Shown here: positions 11,837 through 24,390 of the stretch, one piece after another
Layout: each line of letters begins with the position of its first letter
How positions within the stretch are numbered: the first letter of the stretch is position 1
Assembly (NCBI GenBank): GCA_034508935.3
Contig: CM067445.1
Location: 24,509,837 to 24,573,836 of the forward strand
DNA from: Berghia stephanieae
Lineage: Eukaryota > Mollusca > Gastropoda > Nudibranchia > Aeolidiidae
Direction: 5' to 3'
DNA length: 64,000 nt
Translations under genes and position numbers: made by a program
Notes under the pieces: model-generated
The model's input: only the letters and a program-made list of their open reading frames with translations
Databases searched by the model: none
Told to the model about the DNA's origin: nothing

Positions 11837-12234
11837 ATTTCCCCATCAGTATCTTCCTTTACATCACCATTATTATCATCATCATAATCCATCATTATCG
11901 AGCAATTGATTATGGGTAGAAGCCACAGTCGTTAAGCTCGCGTATAGTTTCCGGAACCTTTTCTTTCTTCCTCTTCTTCTTTTTATTTTTCAACATATCA
12001 TCTTGGCGTCCTTAATACCCTCATTTGGGTTCATCAAAATTTGAAGATGTCAGGGAGGGGGAGGAGAAAAGGGAGGAGCGGGCGGAGAAGAAGAGGACGG
12101 AGGAGGGAGAGGATGAAAAGAAAATAAGAACAATTCCAAAATGATGTAGTTTTATTCAACTAAACATTTAATGTTGAGCGTCAATCCAGTTTATCGATTT
12201 TTGATCCTTACGTTGAACTAACCACGACATAATA

Positions 12235-13058
12235 TCAGGTGCAGAAAAATAAAAGGCCCCAAAGTAGAGCTCTTTAAAACTATGATAATATTTATAAATC
12301 ATCACAAAATTTTGCACTTTGAATCTAACAACTTGTTTTTACGAATCTCCTATTTCAAGAAAAATGAATGAAAGGTTCAAGAGTTATAGCTGTTCAAAGA
12401 ATATCACTAAAAAATGCCATATCAAGAGTTCGAGAAATTCGCGTCATGAATTACTTTGAACGTCCTGTCGATTCACTGTTACCAGATTGCTTAATACTAT
12501 CCTGATAATTCGTTTGTTTTCCGACAAGACGGGGCTACATCTCACACAAGTAGATCGACACAGACATTCTTAGTGGAAAACAACATTAAATTCATAACAA
12601 AAGATGAATGGCCTCCCATGAGCCCTGATTTAAATCCTGTGGATTACAGCATTTGGGCCATAATGTCAAACATTGTGTGCAATGGCAGACAAAAAGTATT
12701 CGATGAAGAGCTATTGAAAGCAGCACTCCAGGATGCTTGGGACAGAATAACTATTGATGATATTCGTCGTTCAATTGCTTTGTGGAAAAAAACGCCGACG
12801 TACTGTAGTGTCACAAAACGGCGGTTCGACCGATCACGTATGAGCTTTTTGAAATCCTGACACAACTTTGATATTATGTTTTTAGGGTACGTTTTTATAG
12901 TCTTTTAAAATAATAGCTACGTGTTTAATGTTTTAGAAATTTCACATGGCTATTATTAAATAATAAATAATTATTGTGTCAGAAGGACAAGTGTCTACTA
13001 TTATTAATTTGTAAATGACAGATCTCCAAAGTGGGGCCTTTTATTTTCTCGCACCCTA
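12235..13058 (+). mobile_element. mariner-type DNA transposon, internally deleted
   Basis: 824 bp flanked by TA. Terminal inverted repeats of ~38 bp share AGAAAATAAAAGGCCCCA (left from 12235, right ending 13058). Inside, from ~12508, the frame reads FVFRQDGATSHTS, TQTFLVENNIKFITKDEWPP and MSPDLNPVDYSIW, ending RRFDRSRMSFLKS at 12860. The second and third catalytic Asp are 37 residues apart, as in the DD37D (maT) group. The DNA-binding domain and first catalytic Asp are missing. Confidence 0.88.
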
Positions 13059-13106
13059 TATATCCCATCCCCGACACACACGTTACATAAGATCCCTTAT
13101 GAAAAA

Positions 13107-13690
13107 AAAATAAACATTTATTTTTTTTACTCATTGAAACTGAAGACGATGAAATTAGCAATTTAAAACAAAAATCATGTTTTCCTTCATTCATTATCAA
13201 CAATTCCAATGCACCCAGGGCTAACCAACAAGCCGTGATGTTTCATAAACATCGTACGTACGTACCACCCACTCTTATTCCAACATTCAACGCGGTGGGT
13301 GTCTCCTTCATGGGGATTTTCAGGACGGATAAGCAGCATTGATTATTGCTAGTAGAACTGCTTAATACTGACCAAATCTCTGCAGCTTTGTTTAACCAAT
13401 TCATGATACAAACCAGTTTATCTGCATTTTCCTAAGAAAATTTGACTTTTTTTTTTTGTTGGTATTTCTGCTTCTTAAAAAGATCTGTAACGATAAATGA
13501 TTGATTCTGTACAAGCCATAGATGGACGTTTCAGGTTTCTATTTCCTTCATTAAGAAAAAAAACAAAACTGGACAGCAATTGGTCGTCTTCATTGTTGAT
13601 AATAAATAAAGTAAAACATGATTTTTGTTTTAAATTGCTAATGTCATCGTCTTCAGTTACAATGCATTTTTTTTTTTTAATGTTTATTTG
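13107..13690. repeat. ~105-bp inverted repeat with ~380-bp spacer
   Basis: Left arm ~13107-13211 and right arm ~13587-13690 share, inverted, ACTGAAGACGATGA, TTAGCAATTTAAAACAAAAA and TCATGTTTT. No terminal TA or TTAA signature was resolved and the spacer has no coding signal. It starts just right of the mariner. Possible non-autonomous DNA element. Confidence 0.7.
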
Positions 13691-14008
13691 TTGTTTTTTT
13701 CTTTTGTGTATTAATATATAACAACACAAAGTTGACAAAGAATAATTCGATGAAGTAGCATATTATCTAATCCTAATCATCTTGAAACAAAATTGTCTTT
13801 AAATTTTAGAGAACCGTAGATAGGTACCTATTATTGTTCTTTCTTTTCATTTTTCTGGAATCAAATTTACGTTCTTTTATCTCTGGTCTCGATACGCTCG
13901 TCGCGGAGGTTTGTTTAACGTCTTGGTTTGGAGATCACTTTATCAAGGCGGATCCCCAAAATTCCGAAACGCCTCCGCCAAAGTCAGATCGAATGTCCGA
14001 CTCAAAAA

Positions 14009-14475
14009 TACTGCCGTACTTTAACAAATAACTTTTTTTTTAAAGTTTCATTTTGGCCAGAAAACGTTTACCTTAAATATCGATCAATTAAAAAGAAAAA
14101 AATTGAGCTTTTATATAGCACAATATCCACTAAACGTGCTCAAAGCACTTTACAAGGGGGGGCCCTGGCCAACAGCAACATTTAATATAAGTTAGGACGG
14201 GACATGACACCTGTAGGCGATATTACAACTTTTTTTCGAACAGAGACAACGCTATTATGGGCCATATACTCCTTTTACGCCTGAGTCTTTTTTTCTGGAC
14301 GCGAACTGAAAATGCATATATGTGTTTTTGTTTAAAGTTTGGGTCTGAAAACTCGTCTTTCAAATGTCGATCCACCTCAAGGAAGGGCCAGGGTTGAGAA
14401 TCATTGACGAGTTGGTCATTTTAATCTATCGATATTAATTTGAAGGAACTTTTCTGTCCAAGTTTGTAATAATAT
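14009..14475. repeat. Degraded P-family palindromic MITE cluster
   Basis: CTGCCGTACTTTAAC at 14012, TTGGCCAGAAAACG and ATATCGATCAATTAAAA mark one copy, broken by the SINE-1 at 14099. A second set (GAAAACTCGTCTTTCAAATG, AAGGAAGGGCCAGG, then CATTTTAATCTATCGATAT) follows. Copy number uncertain. Confidence 0.5.
14099..14287 (-). mobile_element. SINE-1 copy, 3' part
   Basis: TGAGCTTTTATATAGCACAA, then CCACTAAACGTGCTCAAAGC, ending near the ACTCCTTTTACGC segment; the tRNA head is lost. Inserted in a palindromic MITE copy (P family). Confidence 0.8.
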
Positions 14476-14489
14476 GTGTTGATCCGTGA

Positions 14490-14560
14490 TCTTTCTTCTT
14501 TTTTTTTTTTTTTTTTTTTTTTTCTTTCTTTTTCTTTTTTTTTTTTTTTTTTTTTTTTTT
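14490..14560. repeat. poly-T tract
   Basis: About 70 bases, almost all T, with a few C. Confidence 0.95.
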
Positions 14561-15174
14561 GGTAATAGATTTGGGTTTTGAGATTTTTTGACCTGTTATT
14601 AAATGATCGATATTTATATTAAAAGTTTATGTTTTGTTTGTTTTTCTTAAGGTTTAAAATATGTGTTGTTTTTCTTCTTTTTCTTTTTTAAATCAGAGAT
14701 TTGAATGGCATTTTCGTGATAAGGTGGCGATCATCTTAATCGATCGATATCTAAAGTCAAAGGTTTTTGTTTTGTTTTTGGCCAAAATGAAAATTTTAAA
14801 AAGTTATAAAAAGCGCTGTGTTTTGTCAGAGAAAGTCAGAATTCAGTGGGCAGAGATTCGTAGATGAAACTAAATCCTTCTTATTCTGTATTCCAATAGC
14901 AGTGAAATCCTCGGGGGTTCGCTGGATTATCGAAGAGATAGGCGGTAGTTTATAATTTCATTATTTGTGATATCCCTCTGTGAGTGGACATGCCCAGGTT
15001 GAAATAGGAGCGAACCTTATCTGTTTCGCATACAGGTGAAATGCGATTTTCTTTAGGCCAACTTCGACCTTTGGTTATACCGATAAAATGTGCATTTACA
15101 GTGTGAAAGCTCCATCCCACCTGCTGTTGTTTTATTTGTAACTGCTTTTGTTTTGTTTTGTTTAATTCTTGTGT

Positions 15175-15334
15175 GTTTGTGTGTGTGTGTGTGTGGGGAG
15201 GGGGGGGAGGGGGGGGTGGGGGGGGGGGTTGAGAAGGAATCAATTTTTTTTTCGTTATTGGCGTCATATGTTTTTGGTGTAGCAAATGTGGTAGTATTGT
15301 TTTTTTTTTGTGATGCTGGTGGTGGCGGCTGTGT

Positions 15335-15372
<38 letters not shown>
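15175..15372. repeat. (GT)n, G-rich tract and second (GT)n
   Basis: GT units, then an interrupted G-run at 15195-15229, then (GT)n at 15339-15372. The two overlapping long frames here are repeat artefacts. Confidence 0.9.
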
Positions 15373-15373
<1 letters not shown>

Positions 15374-15741
15374 TGTGTATGTGGGTGTGTGTGCATGTTT
15401 GTTTTATTTTCTTATATTTATGTCAGTTTGTTTTGTTTTGTTGTCTTTTTTTAATGTAGGCGGAGATCTCAAAATAAGTCATGCATCATTTAGGTGGCCA
15501 TGAACACCATTTTTTTCAGACAACCAATTGAATCTATGAGATTCTATGAGATTCTATACTCTATTTCGTCTCTTGGCAATTGATAATATGTATCAGTCAA
15601 TGCAGAGTTCGCTGAATAATAAGAAGCAATTTGTGTAAATACAAAATATTTGTTTACAAAAAAGAACAAATAAATATATAAATGAAGAAATATGTACATG
15701 CAAATGAATAAGTATATAAATAAATATATTAATATTTAACG

Positions 15742-15793
<52 letters not shown>

Positions 15794-15811
15794 AATTATA
15801 TATACACACAC

Positions 15812-15857
<46 letters not shown>

Positions 15858-15866
15858 CTGTGTGTG
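15742..15866. repeat. (TA)n followed by (GT)n
   Basis: TA units to ~15786, an ATACACAC transition, then GT units. Confidence 0.95.
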
Positions 15867-16250
15867 TATACATGAATGAATGAATCAATGTAAAACAATG
15901 AATATACTTTTATTTTTAGTAACGGTATCACAAGCTTTCATTGCAGCTAATAACAAGAGATTAACATAGATGGGGAGGAATACTTTTAAAAGCTATTTAT
16001 AAATTATTACTAATTTGTTAAATCGAGATTTTTGTCCCGCCTCCACACATTTGACAATTTATTTTTTTTAATGTGTTAAACGCTTTATGAAATATTATGT
16101 TTATTTGGATTTTTTTTAGTTCAATTTCTGCCATTCACTGTTTCCTCGTAGGTATTGTGTTACAGGAATTTTATAATTACAATGTTTTCTCCGTACCTCC
16201 TATTCTCGATATATTTCCATTCACAAGAAATTATAAGTTGTTAATCAGTT

Positions 16251-16445
16251 AACTGCCGTACTCTAAAAATATGTGGCCAGAAAACTCGTCCTACAAATAT
16301 CGATCGAATTAAATGACCCTCATTTTGGCAAAAGCTGAACCTATCGAGGTCCCGGGTTTGAGAGTTTTTTTTGTCCAGATGAAGGTCATTTAAATCGATC
16401 GATATACGAATGACGAGTTTTTTGGCCAAATTTTTAAATACTTGC
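16251..16445. repeat. P-family palindromic MITE copy
   Basis: CTGCCGTACTCTAAAAATAT, GGCCAGAAAACTCGTCC and ATATCGATCGAATTAAATGA on one side; TTAAATCGATCGATATACG, GACGAGTTTTTTGGCCAAA on the other. It folds back almost end to end. Confidence 0.8.
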
Positions 16446-17167
16446 TGCAGCTAATTGCTTTATAATTTTTTTCCCATTTGAATTATCAAGTTTAGATATT
16501 CAGCTAACTTTTAAAGTGATCAAATGTCTTTCATCCCTCCCCCCACAACCCATCCATTTTTTTAAAAAATGTTTGTACGGTCTTGAAAAGAGACACGCTT
16601 CACTGCCACCATACGTGCTTATTACTGATGACGTCATGATGAGAGCTTGCTTTAGTTCAAAGATATACTTGTTAAGTAATGATTATGGCCTGGACGTCTT
16701 TTTAAAACAATTTTTCTTCAACTCAAGTCTAGTTATGATTGTTGTTGTGGTAATGATAATGAAGATTTGATCGGTCACTTCGAAGAAGGGTTGGGGGGGG
16801 GGGGGAGGGTTACATGTATGCGTCTGGGGGAGGGATGGTTGTTTGTGTGTTTATGTGTTTACAAGGCGGAGTGACAAAACTTCTGTTGTATTGTGGGGTA
16901 TTTGTGCCACATATTAGATATATTGACAGTTCATCTTGTACCTCAAAACAGTAAATAGTATGTTTTATTAGCCTTTTTATAGTTTTGCGGCTGTGCAATC
17001 TTTCGTCTGGGGTTTTGACACAGATTTGGATATTATTAATTTTATTCTCTCCCACCCCCCCCCTACCCCCCAATAACATCGGTATGGAACTAAATTGATT
17101 TTCTTTCGATCGTGATTTAATTGACTCATTATCAGATTTTTACAAAGTGAACATTAACCAATAAACT

Positions 17168-17270
17168 GCCGTACTCTGGAAAAACACGTATTTGAAAAAT
17201 TTGGCCAGAAAAATCGTCCTTCAAATACCGATCGATTTAGATACCCTCATCTGCCTTGGCAACAAAAAAT
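17168..17270. repeat. P-family MITE, one arm
   Basis: AACTGCCGTACTCTGGAAAA, TTTGGCCAGAAAAATCGTCC and ATACCGATCGATTTAGATAC. The second arm is absent; repeat F follows. Confidence 0.7.
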
Positions 17271-17274
17271 AAAC

Positions 17275-17530
17275 CCCCAAACGAGTGATTGGCCGGGTAA
17301 ACAGACCGTCACTGCCTATAGCCGGTATTCATTCACAGCTGAGTCTTGTAGGGTACCTGAGTCGAGTGGGGTAATATTCGTTTAGTGTCTTACCCAAGAA
17401 CGCAACATTGGGACCAGAATTTTTCACGATCACTGTCACCCATCTGTCTCGACTTTTGTAACAAGTCAAGAGACACCGTACCTTTCAATCAACGAGCCCC
17501 TTCTTGAGAGATTTAAGATTTAGTCACATT
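17275..17530. repeat. Repeat-like insertion F
   Basis: GC-richer block (GTCTTACCCAAGAACGCAAC, then GGGACCAGAATTTTTCACG) that begins where a P-family MITE half stops. Its mixed-base, non-coding look is like a SINE or tRNA-derived relic, but only one copy is here. Confidence 0.35.
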
Positions 17531-18224
17531 GAGCGTCTGATAGTGAGTTGGTGTTTTAAATTTCCCATGTATTTTTATTTTCATTTTAAAAGGTGTACCT
17601 ACTCCACTTGCTGCTTATAGCCCTGACATTTCATTTATATTGTACTTTGTCAAATGGAAATTCCGTTCCACACGGCCTTCAGGGGAAATAAGTGACGTAC
17701 ATTGAAGCGCAAGGAGCATGACGGAAATGTGGATATATGCTCTATAATGTCTGTATAGTTCACTGCAGTCGAGTTCTTTTGTTAGATTTTTTTTTGAAAG
17801 ATTTTTTAAATATATTTTTTCTTCTTCCTCTTCTCGCTCTCATTCATAACTGAGGATAGGTAAGTGGGTAGTAGATGGGTGATTTAACTTTTTTTTAAAA
17901 GGGGGGCGGGGGGGGGGGAGGTCTCTCTTTTTTCGCCCAGACAGCTGACCTCGTGGCTGGGACTGACTCATCCGCCGGACCAAAGGGTGTTTTAGTGTTT
18001 ATATAACCCAAAGTAGTCGTCCGATTTCACGGCAGGTGAAGAAAGAAGGGCTTACCGTATAATTTGGTTACAGCATGTGACCCTTGAATGTCGCAATTTG
18101 TTGTCCGCGAAATAATATTATGTAACCAAACGTTTTAAAAAGGTGCTATTTTGAAATGAACCCGATGCTTAAAATTCAATTTGAAACTTCAAGTATACAA
18201 GTTAAGATAAGATTAACCAGTTAA

Positions 18225-18615
18225 TTACTGTTCTGTTAAAAAACTCGCATTCGACTTCTCGAAGTCCCAAGTTTGAGAGTTTTTGCCAAGATGAGGGCCA
18301 AAAAAAAAAAAAGAAAAGAAAATAAATTCTCTATATTCATCCCATAAGGGAAATTTGTTTCTATGGTCTATTCCAAGGGAAGAGTGGAGTAACCCAGGCG
18401 TCAGTCACAGTGCAGCATCGCAAACTGAGCTAGGACGAGGTGACTTGCTCAAGGCCATACAGCGCAGCGGCGGGCGGGTGATCGAACTCGGTACCTTTCG
18501 GGTACGAGGCAAAGATCGTATCGCTGAGCCACGCTATCGAACGATATTTGAAGGAAGAGTTTTCTGGCCAAATTTTCAAATACGAGCTGTTTCCAGGGTA
18601 GGGCAGTTAACAAAA
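18225..18615. repeat. P-family palindromic MITE split by SINE-2
   Basis: Left arm 18225-18300 (AAAACTCGCATTCG, AGTCCCAAGTTTGAGAG). Right arm 18541-18615 (ACGATATTTGAAGGAAGAG, TTTTCTGGCCAAA, CCAGGGTAGGGCAGTTAAC). SINE-2 sits between. The ends read GTTAA and TTAAC. Confidence 0.75.
18301..18540 (-). mobile_element. SINE-2 copy nested in a palindromic MITE
   Basis: Reverse orientation. Head GTGGCTCAGCGATACGATC (A-box-like), GGTACCGAGTTCGATCACC (B box), then GGCCTTGAGCAAGTCACCTC, GACGCCTGGGTTACTCC and an A-rich 3' end at 18301. It splits a P-family MITE whose halves resume on both sides. Confidence 0.8.
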
Positions 18616-18773
18616 GCCTTCATTAAAGAGAATGGGGTTTGTTTCCTAACAAAAAAAAAACAAATAAGCTTTCTGGCTGTGATGATTTTGAATTCGAACT
18701 CAATTCCCTTAATCTCATTTCCTTCCGACATAATACCAGATTTACACGACGGGTCAGATGCGACGTGCACCTT

Positions 18774-18922
18774 ATTTGCAGGTCTGATAACCGAACGCTA
18801 TATGGGTTTGGTTTAACATTGTTGCGTTGGACAATATGCTACGTTGGTTTGAGACTCTCAAATTGAGAGTATTATTTCCATTATAACACTGAGTTATAAC
18901 CATTTGGGTTATCAGACCTGTA
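18774..18922. repeat. Foldback MITE (GTCTGATAACC family)
   Basis: ATTTGCAGGTCTGATAACCG against GGGTTATCAGACCTG, with GTTTAACATTGTTGCG in the left arm. Confidence 0.8.
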
Positions 18923-19170
18923 AGAGTGTATCTGGTGGTCTCATAATATAACGCTTGAGACAGACAAGAATATAAAGAAATAGAATGGATACGAAAGCTG
19001 GTTGCTTTTCAATTGGTCAGTGAATTTAAATGCAACTCAGAAGACAAAACAAATTATGTGACGCTGAGGCATGTCCTATCAATAGACCAAATTCTGGTGA
19101 TGTGTTGAGCACCGTATCATTTTCATTATCATTCTCATCTCCCGTATCAGCTATGTTTTGTGTGTATGTG

Positions 19171-19172
<2 letters not shown>

Positions 19173-19213
<41 letters not shown>

Positions 19214-19219
19214 GGGGAG

Positions 19220-19256
<37 letters not shown>
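19173..19256. repeat. (GA)n microsatellite
   Basis: GA units with a short GGGAGGGGGGG interruption. Confidence 0.95.
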
Positions 19257-20462
19257 TGAGTGAATAGAGAGTTCTTCGATTAGTTTTAGGATGCTAGCTA
19301 GATAAAATCCTAATACGACCAAAACATACAGGCCATTTTTTAAAGATAAATATAAATGCCAGGGTGTGATATAGGAGAGAGTCAGATTAAATAATGGTGC
19401 AGATATTGGTTTATTTTACGAGTTGTCAATTCAAACGTTGGCTCAGTCGTCCATAAAAGTCAAGTTCCATTATGGTACATAACCGATTTTTTCCCCATTA
19501 ATCTCAGTCAACCAACCAAACCAACTATATATCTATTGTTCTGAATCACATTCTTAAAAAAAAAAAAAAAAAGAAAGAAAGAAGAAAAATGAAAAGCGAA
19601 GAAAGGAGAATGAAAGATTTGCAGTATGTTTGAAATCAGAACGCTTGAGATGTTATAGTCAACTCGCCTTGAGGTCAGCGCCCTCTTACTGTTGGCTCAT
19701 TTTGTCTTTTCTCTGACGATTTGGCTCCATCCATAAAGCTGTATTATAAGCATCTTAAATTTAATACCGCTTGTTGTAAATGAAACAGTGGCGCCAAGGC
19801 ACACATTGTATGTCCATCAAGGACTTCGAAGTTTCATTCATTCAATCTCTCTGTGGGGATATTGATCATTTACAAAGCTCGATACTGTGAATAACTGGAT
19901 GATATTTCTCCCCATAAAAACCACGATTTCTAAAAACTTATAAGTCGGGAGGTATAAAATATAAACCATAAGAGCCCGATAAAGGAAAGTGGATTCGCCA
20001 AAACACAACCTTTGGAATATTGCACCTCTTTCACTCTCAATTGGGAAAAGTCATGTTTGTATTTTGCCGATATTATTATTATGCGGGGACCAAGACCGTC
20101 CGTTTAAAAGCCGGTCCTGCGGCATTCCAGCACTTTCTGTGCTTCGGAACACAATGGGTTGTCAACTCTGCCTTCTATACAACTAAACACTTTTGGTATT
20201 TTATTTACATTTTGGCAACAAAACAAACAAAAAATCCCTATAATTTCATATATCGATAGCCCCTCGAGTTATCCAAATTATTAAACCTGAGACTTTGAGG
20301 TCTCTAAGACTTGGTGACAAGATGGGAAATATTTTGATCGGTCGACCTAATGTTGTGAAGTGAATGGATATTCTGCCAAAATGAAACCCCCCAAAAATGT
20401 TTTGTCGGTGCATGTAATGAATGGAGGATTTATATGTGTGTATGTGTTTACGTGTGTCTTTG

Positions 20463-20465
<3 letters not shown>
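19257..20465. other. No gene seen
   Basis: AT-rich, with an A-run at 19556-19572. Short open frames at 19989-20259 have no family likeness. Confidence 0.35.

Positions 20466-20466
<1 letters not shown>

Positions 20467-20536
<70 letters not shown>
20467..20536. repeat. (TA)n microsatellite
   Basis: About 35 TA units followed by a G-run (20547-20559). Confidence 0.97.
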
Positions 20537-20539
<3 letters not shown>

Positions 20540-21099
20540 GGGAAAAGGGGGGGGGGGGGTGCGCGGTAACATTGACCGGGGAAAAAAATGGAAAAATATA
20601 AAAATAAGGTGACAGAATCTTTTCAATTAATTTTGACAACGAGCATTTGGCTTTCAAGACCCCCCCCCCCCCCCCCCCTCCTTCCGCCGCCTTTGAAGGT
20701 TTCCAAGCGTGGAGGAAGCCTGTAAGTTTTAACTGATTGAAAGATGGATCATCTAGACCCAATAATACTGGAGAACATAAAATTTAAATATTTGATTCCA
20801 GGGTGTGAAACAATGTACCCAAAGCGTCAAAGCTTCTCTTTCCATTGCTACATAACTTCAAGGCATGTTTACCTATTCATATTTTTTGATCATTTGCGTT
20901 TTATACATGTACACCAATTTTATTTATTTGTTAATTGTCTTAGCAGCAAGCGAGGTCCCGTGACATAATATTATTTCCTGGCCAAGCCCTCAGTTTCATT
21001 TCGAGAAATAATTTATGATATTTAAATGAACATTATGATATTAATGATATTTAAACGATGATAATGATTATGATGATTATATTAATAATATAATAAATA

Positions 21100-21168
<69 letters not shown>

Positions 21169-21184
21169 TATTATTATTATTTTA

Positions 21185-21238
<54 letters not shown>

Positions 21239-21415
21239 GATGATGATAATGATTATAATAATAATGATGATGATAATGATAAGAAGAAAAGAAGAAGAAG
21301 AAGAAGAGAAGAGAAGAAGAAGAAGAAGAAGAAGAAGAAGAAGAAGAAGAAGAGAAGAAGAAGAAGAAGAAGAAGGAGAAGATGATGATGATGATGATAA
21401 ATGATAATGATAATG

Positions 21416-21462
<47 letters not shown>

Positions 21463-21471
21463 TAATAATAA

Positions 21472-21502
<31 letters not shown>

Positions 21503-21511
21503 AATAATGAG
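21100..21511. repeat. Compound (ATT)n-(GAA)n-(GAT)n-(AAT)n array
   Basis: ATT units 21100-21236, GAT/AAT transition, GAA units ~21284-21376, GAT units, then AAT units 21424-21507. The two ends are complementary. Confidence 0.97.
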
Positions 21512-21804
21512 AAGAAGAAGGAGAGAAGCGAGGATTAAGAGACGAGAAGACATGATGGGCTTTCTTATTTTCTACAAAACTTTTATTTCAACCTTCTTTT
21601 ATTTTTTGAATCCAAATTATTTGTCACAAAAGGTTTCCAATTATTTTTTCAAATATCTTGTTAAGTTTAAATTTCCTGATAATCGTATACCATCATTTCT
21701 ACTGAAGCTCCAAAATATCATCTTTTCCATTCGTTAAACTGTACAGCTTCAAAGAGTTAGACCCTCTGGGGTGTCTTTCAGTTGCACAGAAGAACTATTT
21801 TTAT

Positions 21805-21806
<2 letters not shown>

Positions 21807-21890
<84 letters not shown>

Positions 21891-21907
21891 CGGGGGGGGG
21901 GGGGGGG
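21807..21907. repeat. (GATA)n, (GA)n and G-run
   Basis: GATA units, GA units, then CGC and a G-run at 21892-21907. Confidence 0.97.
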
Positions 21908-22265
21908 CATTTGCCAGACTTTGCACCATGCAATTTGCGGACAATTTTCGCTGCGGAGTTAGTCTGAATTTCGTTACTGGATCATAATATTTTTCTCTCA
22001 GGATTTCATAAGTGGTTCATAATAATATGTTTCCTCTCACTGTCATTGACTGACCCTGTTCCAGCCTTTCGGTATTTCCAGTGTCTGGTAGTTGTTCTAA
22101 GATTAGTACCTCTTGATGGCCAAATATTTGGATAGCTCCAACACCACTGGGCTCTGACCGAGGCGCTACGCTCAGATCACAATGTTCCAATGGTCTGTTT
22201 GCTTTTATATTTTTGCCTTCTGTGTATCGTTCTGCGTGTATTAAAGTTAACGAAGAAATTAATAG

Positions 22266-22382
<117 letters not shown>

Positions 22383-22644
22383 GAGTGTAAGAAATCGATT
22401 ATAACATGGCTTTTACTCGTGGTGTCCTAGAAAACTAATACTGAAAGGGGAAGGGAGGGTGGGGGGTGGGCGGGGAGAAGGGTTGAAGGACATTATCTAT
22501 TCGGATACAAGTTTATTCTTGGGTCAGTTATAGTTGTGTGGTCCAACTTCAGCGATTAACCCAACCGTGATTGCGATCAATTATCAGACCTCTTCATCAG
22601 TTACTATGTTTATATTATAAGATAAGATTGTTTTGTTTGTTTGT

Positions 22645-22743
22645 TTTTGGGTTGTTTTTTTTTTTTTTTTTTTTTTTGGGGGGGGGGGGTGTTTTCTTGT
22701 TTGTTTGTTTTTTGTTTTTTTTTTTTTTTTTTTTTTTTTTTTT
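22645..22743. repeat. T-run, G-run, T-run
   Basis: T-run, G-run at 22678-22689, then another T-run to 22743. Confidence 0.95.
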
Positions 22744-22898
22744 GGCTGTCACGAGTATATTTTATATGTTTAAAATGACTTAAGACCGATTTACTAATTT
22801 ATGACATGATTTTATTTTACAGTAGTTTAATCAGACGGGAATTCCGATTACTTTTGTTGTTGTTATGCAATGATCTCCTTCCTCCTCCCCCTCCTCTT

Positions 22899-23308
<410 letters not shown>

Positions 23309-23604
23309 TCTGCCCCATTACCCCTCTCCCCTGAAATAACGATCTGTCCACCCTATTGTGTTATGCCAGTCTTGTGTTGACACTGGGATCAGGGATCATT
23401 CACTTTCTTACACTCTCACATTATATTATTACATTTCTTTTAAGTCAAGATACTCGCCTCTCCCCGAGAGTATCCATATTATTATCTTTGACTGAATATT
23501 AAAGGTTCTGTGCATCTGCTGCCAATTTTAATTCCAGAGATTCTATATCTTTCACTTATTCGACATGTCGAGATAGAACACTATGTGTTTGTATAGAAAA
23601 GCTT

Positions 23605-23619
23605 TATTTATTTATTTAT

Positions 23620-23700
<81 letters not shown>

Positions 23701-23702
23701 AT
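23605..23702. repeat. (TTTA)n and (TA)n
   Basis: Short TTTA run, then about 36 TA units. Confidence 0.95.
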
Positions 23703-23884
23703 TGTACATGTTTAATAGGGATTGTTGGTTTTAAGTGAAATCTCCAATATTTGAATATGAATTCTCCTCCCTCTCTCTATCTCTCTCCCTCATTCGTTTC
23801 TTAGAAAAGTATTTCTTATCATGGACTCTATCTATTTATCTCTATAATTATTGTCTATCTATCTACCTGTCTATTTATTTATCT

Positions 23885-23919
23885 TTCTATTTATCTTTCT
23901 CTATCTCTCTCTCTCTCAT

Positions 23920-23961
<42 letters not shown>

Positions 23962-23978
23962 CTCTCTCATTCTCTCTC
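23885..23978. repeat. (CT)n microsatellite
   Basis: CT units with ATT interruptions, preceded by CTAT-like units. Confidence 0.93.
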
Positions 23979-24063
23979 CGGGCAATGTTATAGGACCAAA
24001 GGTCAAAACATCATCGATTTTCTGTTTCAAAAAATCTATTCAACGGTAAATCTAATATCTAAA

Positions 24064-24390
<327 letters not shown>

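Noticed and set aside
18720-18760. Frame ending IPDLHDG at a GT as the missing OTUD3 exon
   Set aside because: No similarity to OTUD3 N-terminus beyond DG, and it lies beside a MITE and a SINE nest.
21182-21553. 123-codon Ile/Leu-rich frame on -
   Set aside because: It is the (ATT)/(GAA)/(AAT) array read in one frame, with no protein character.
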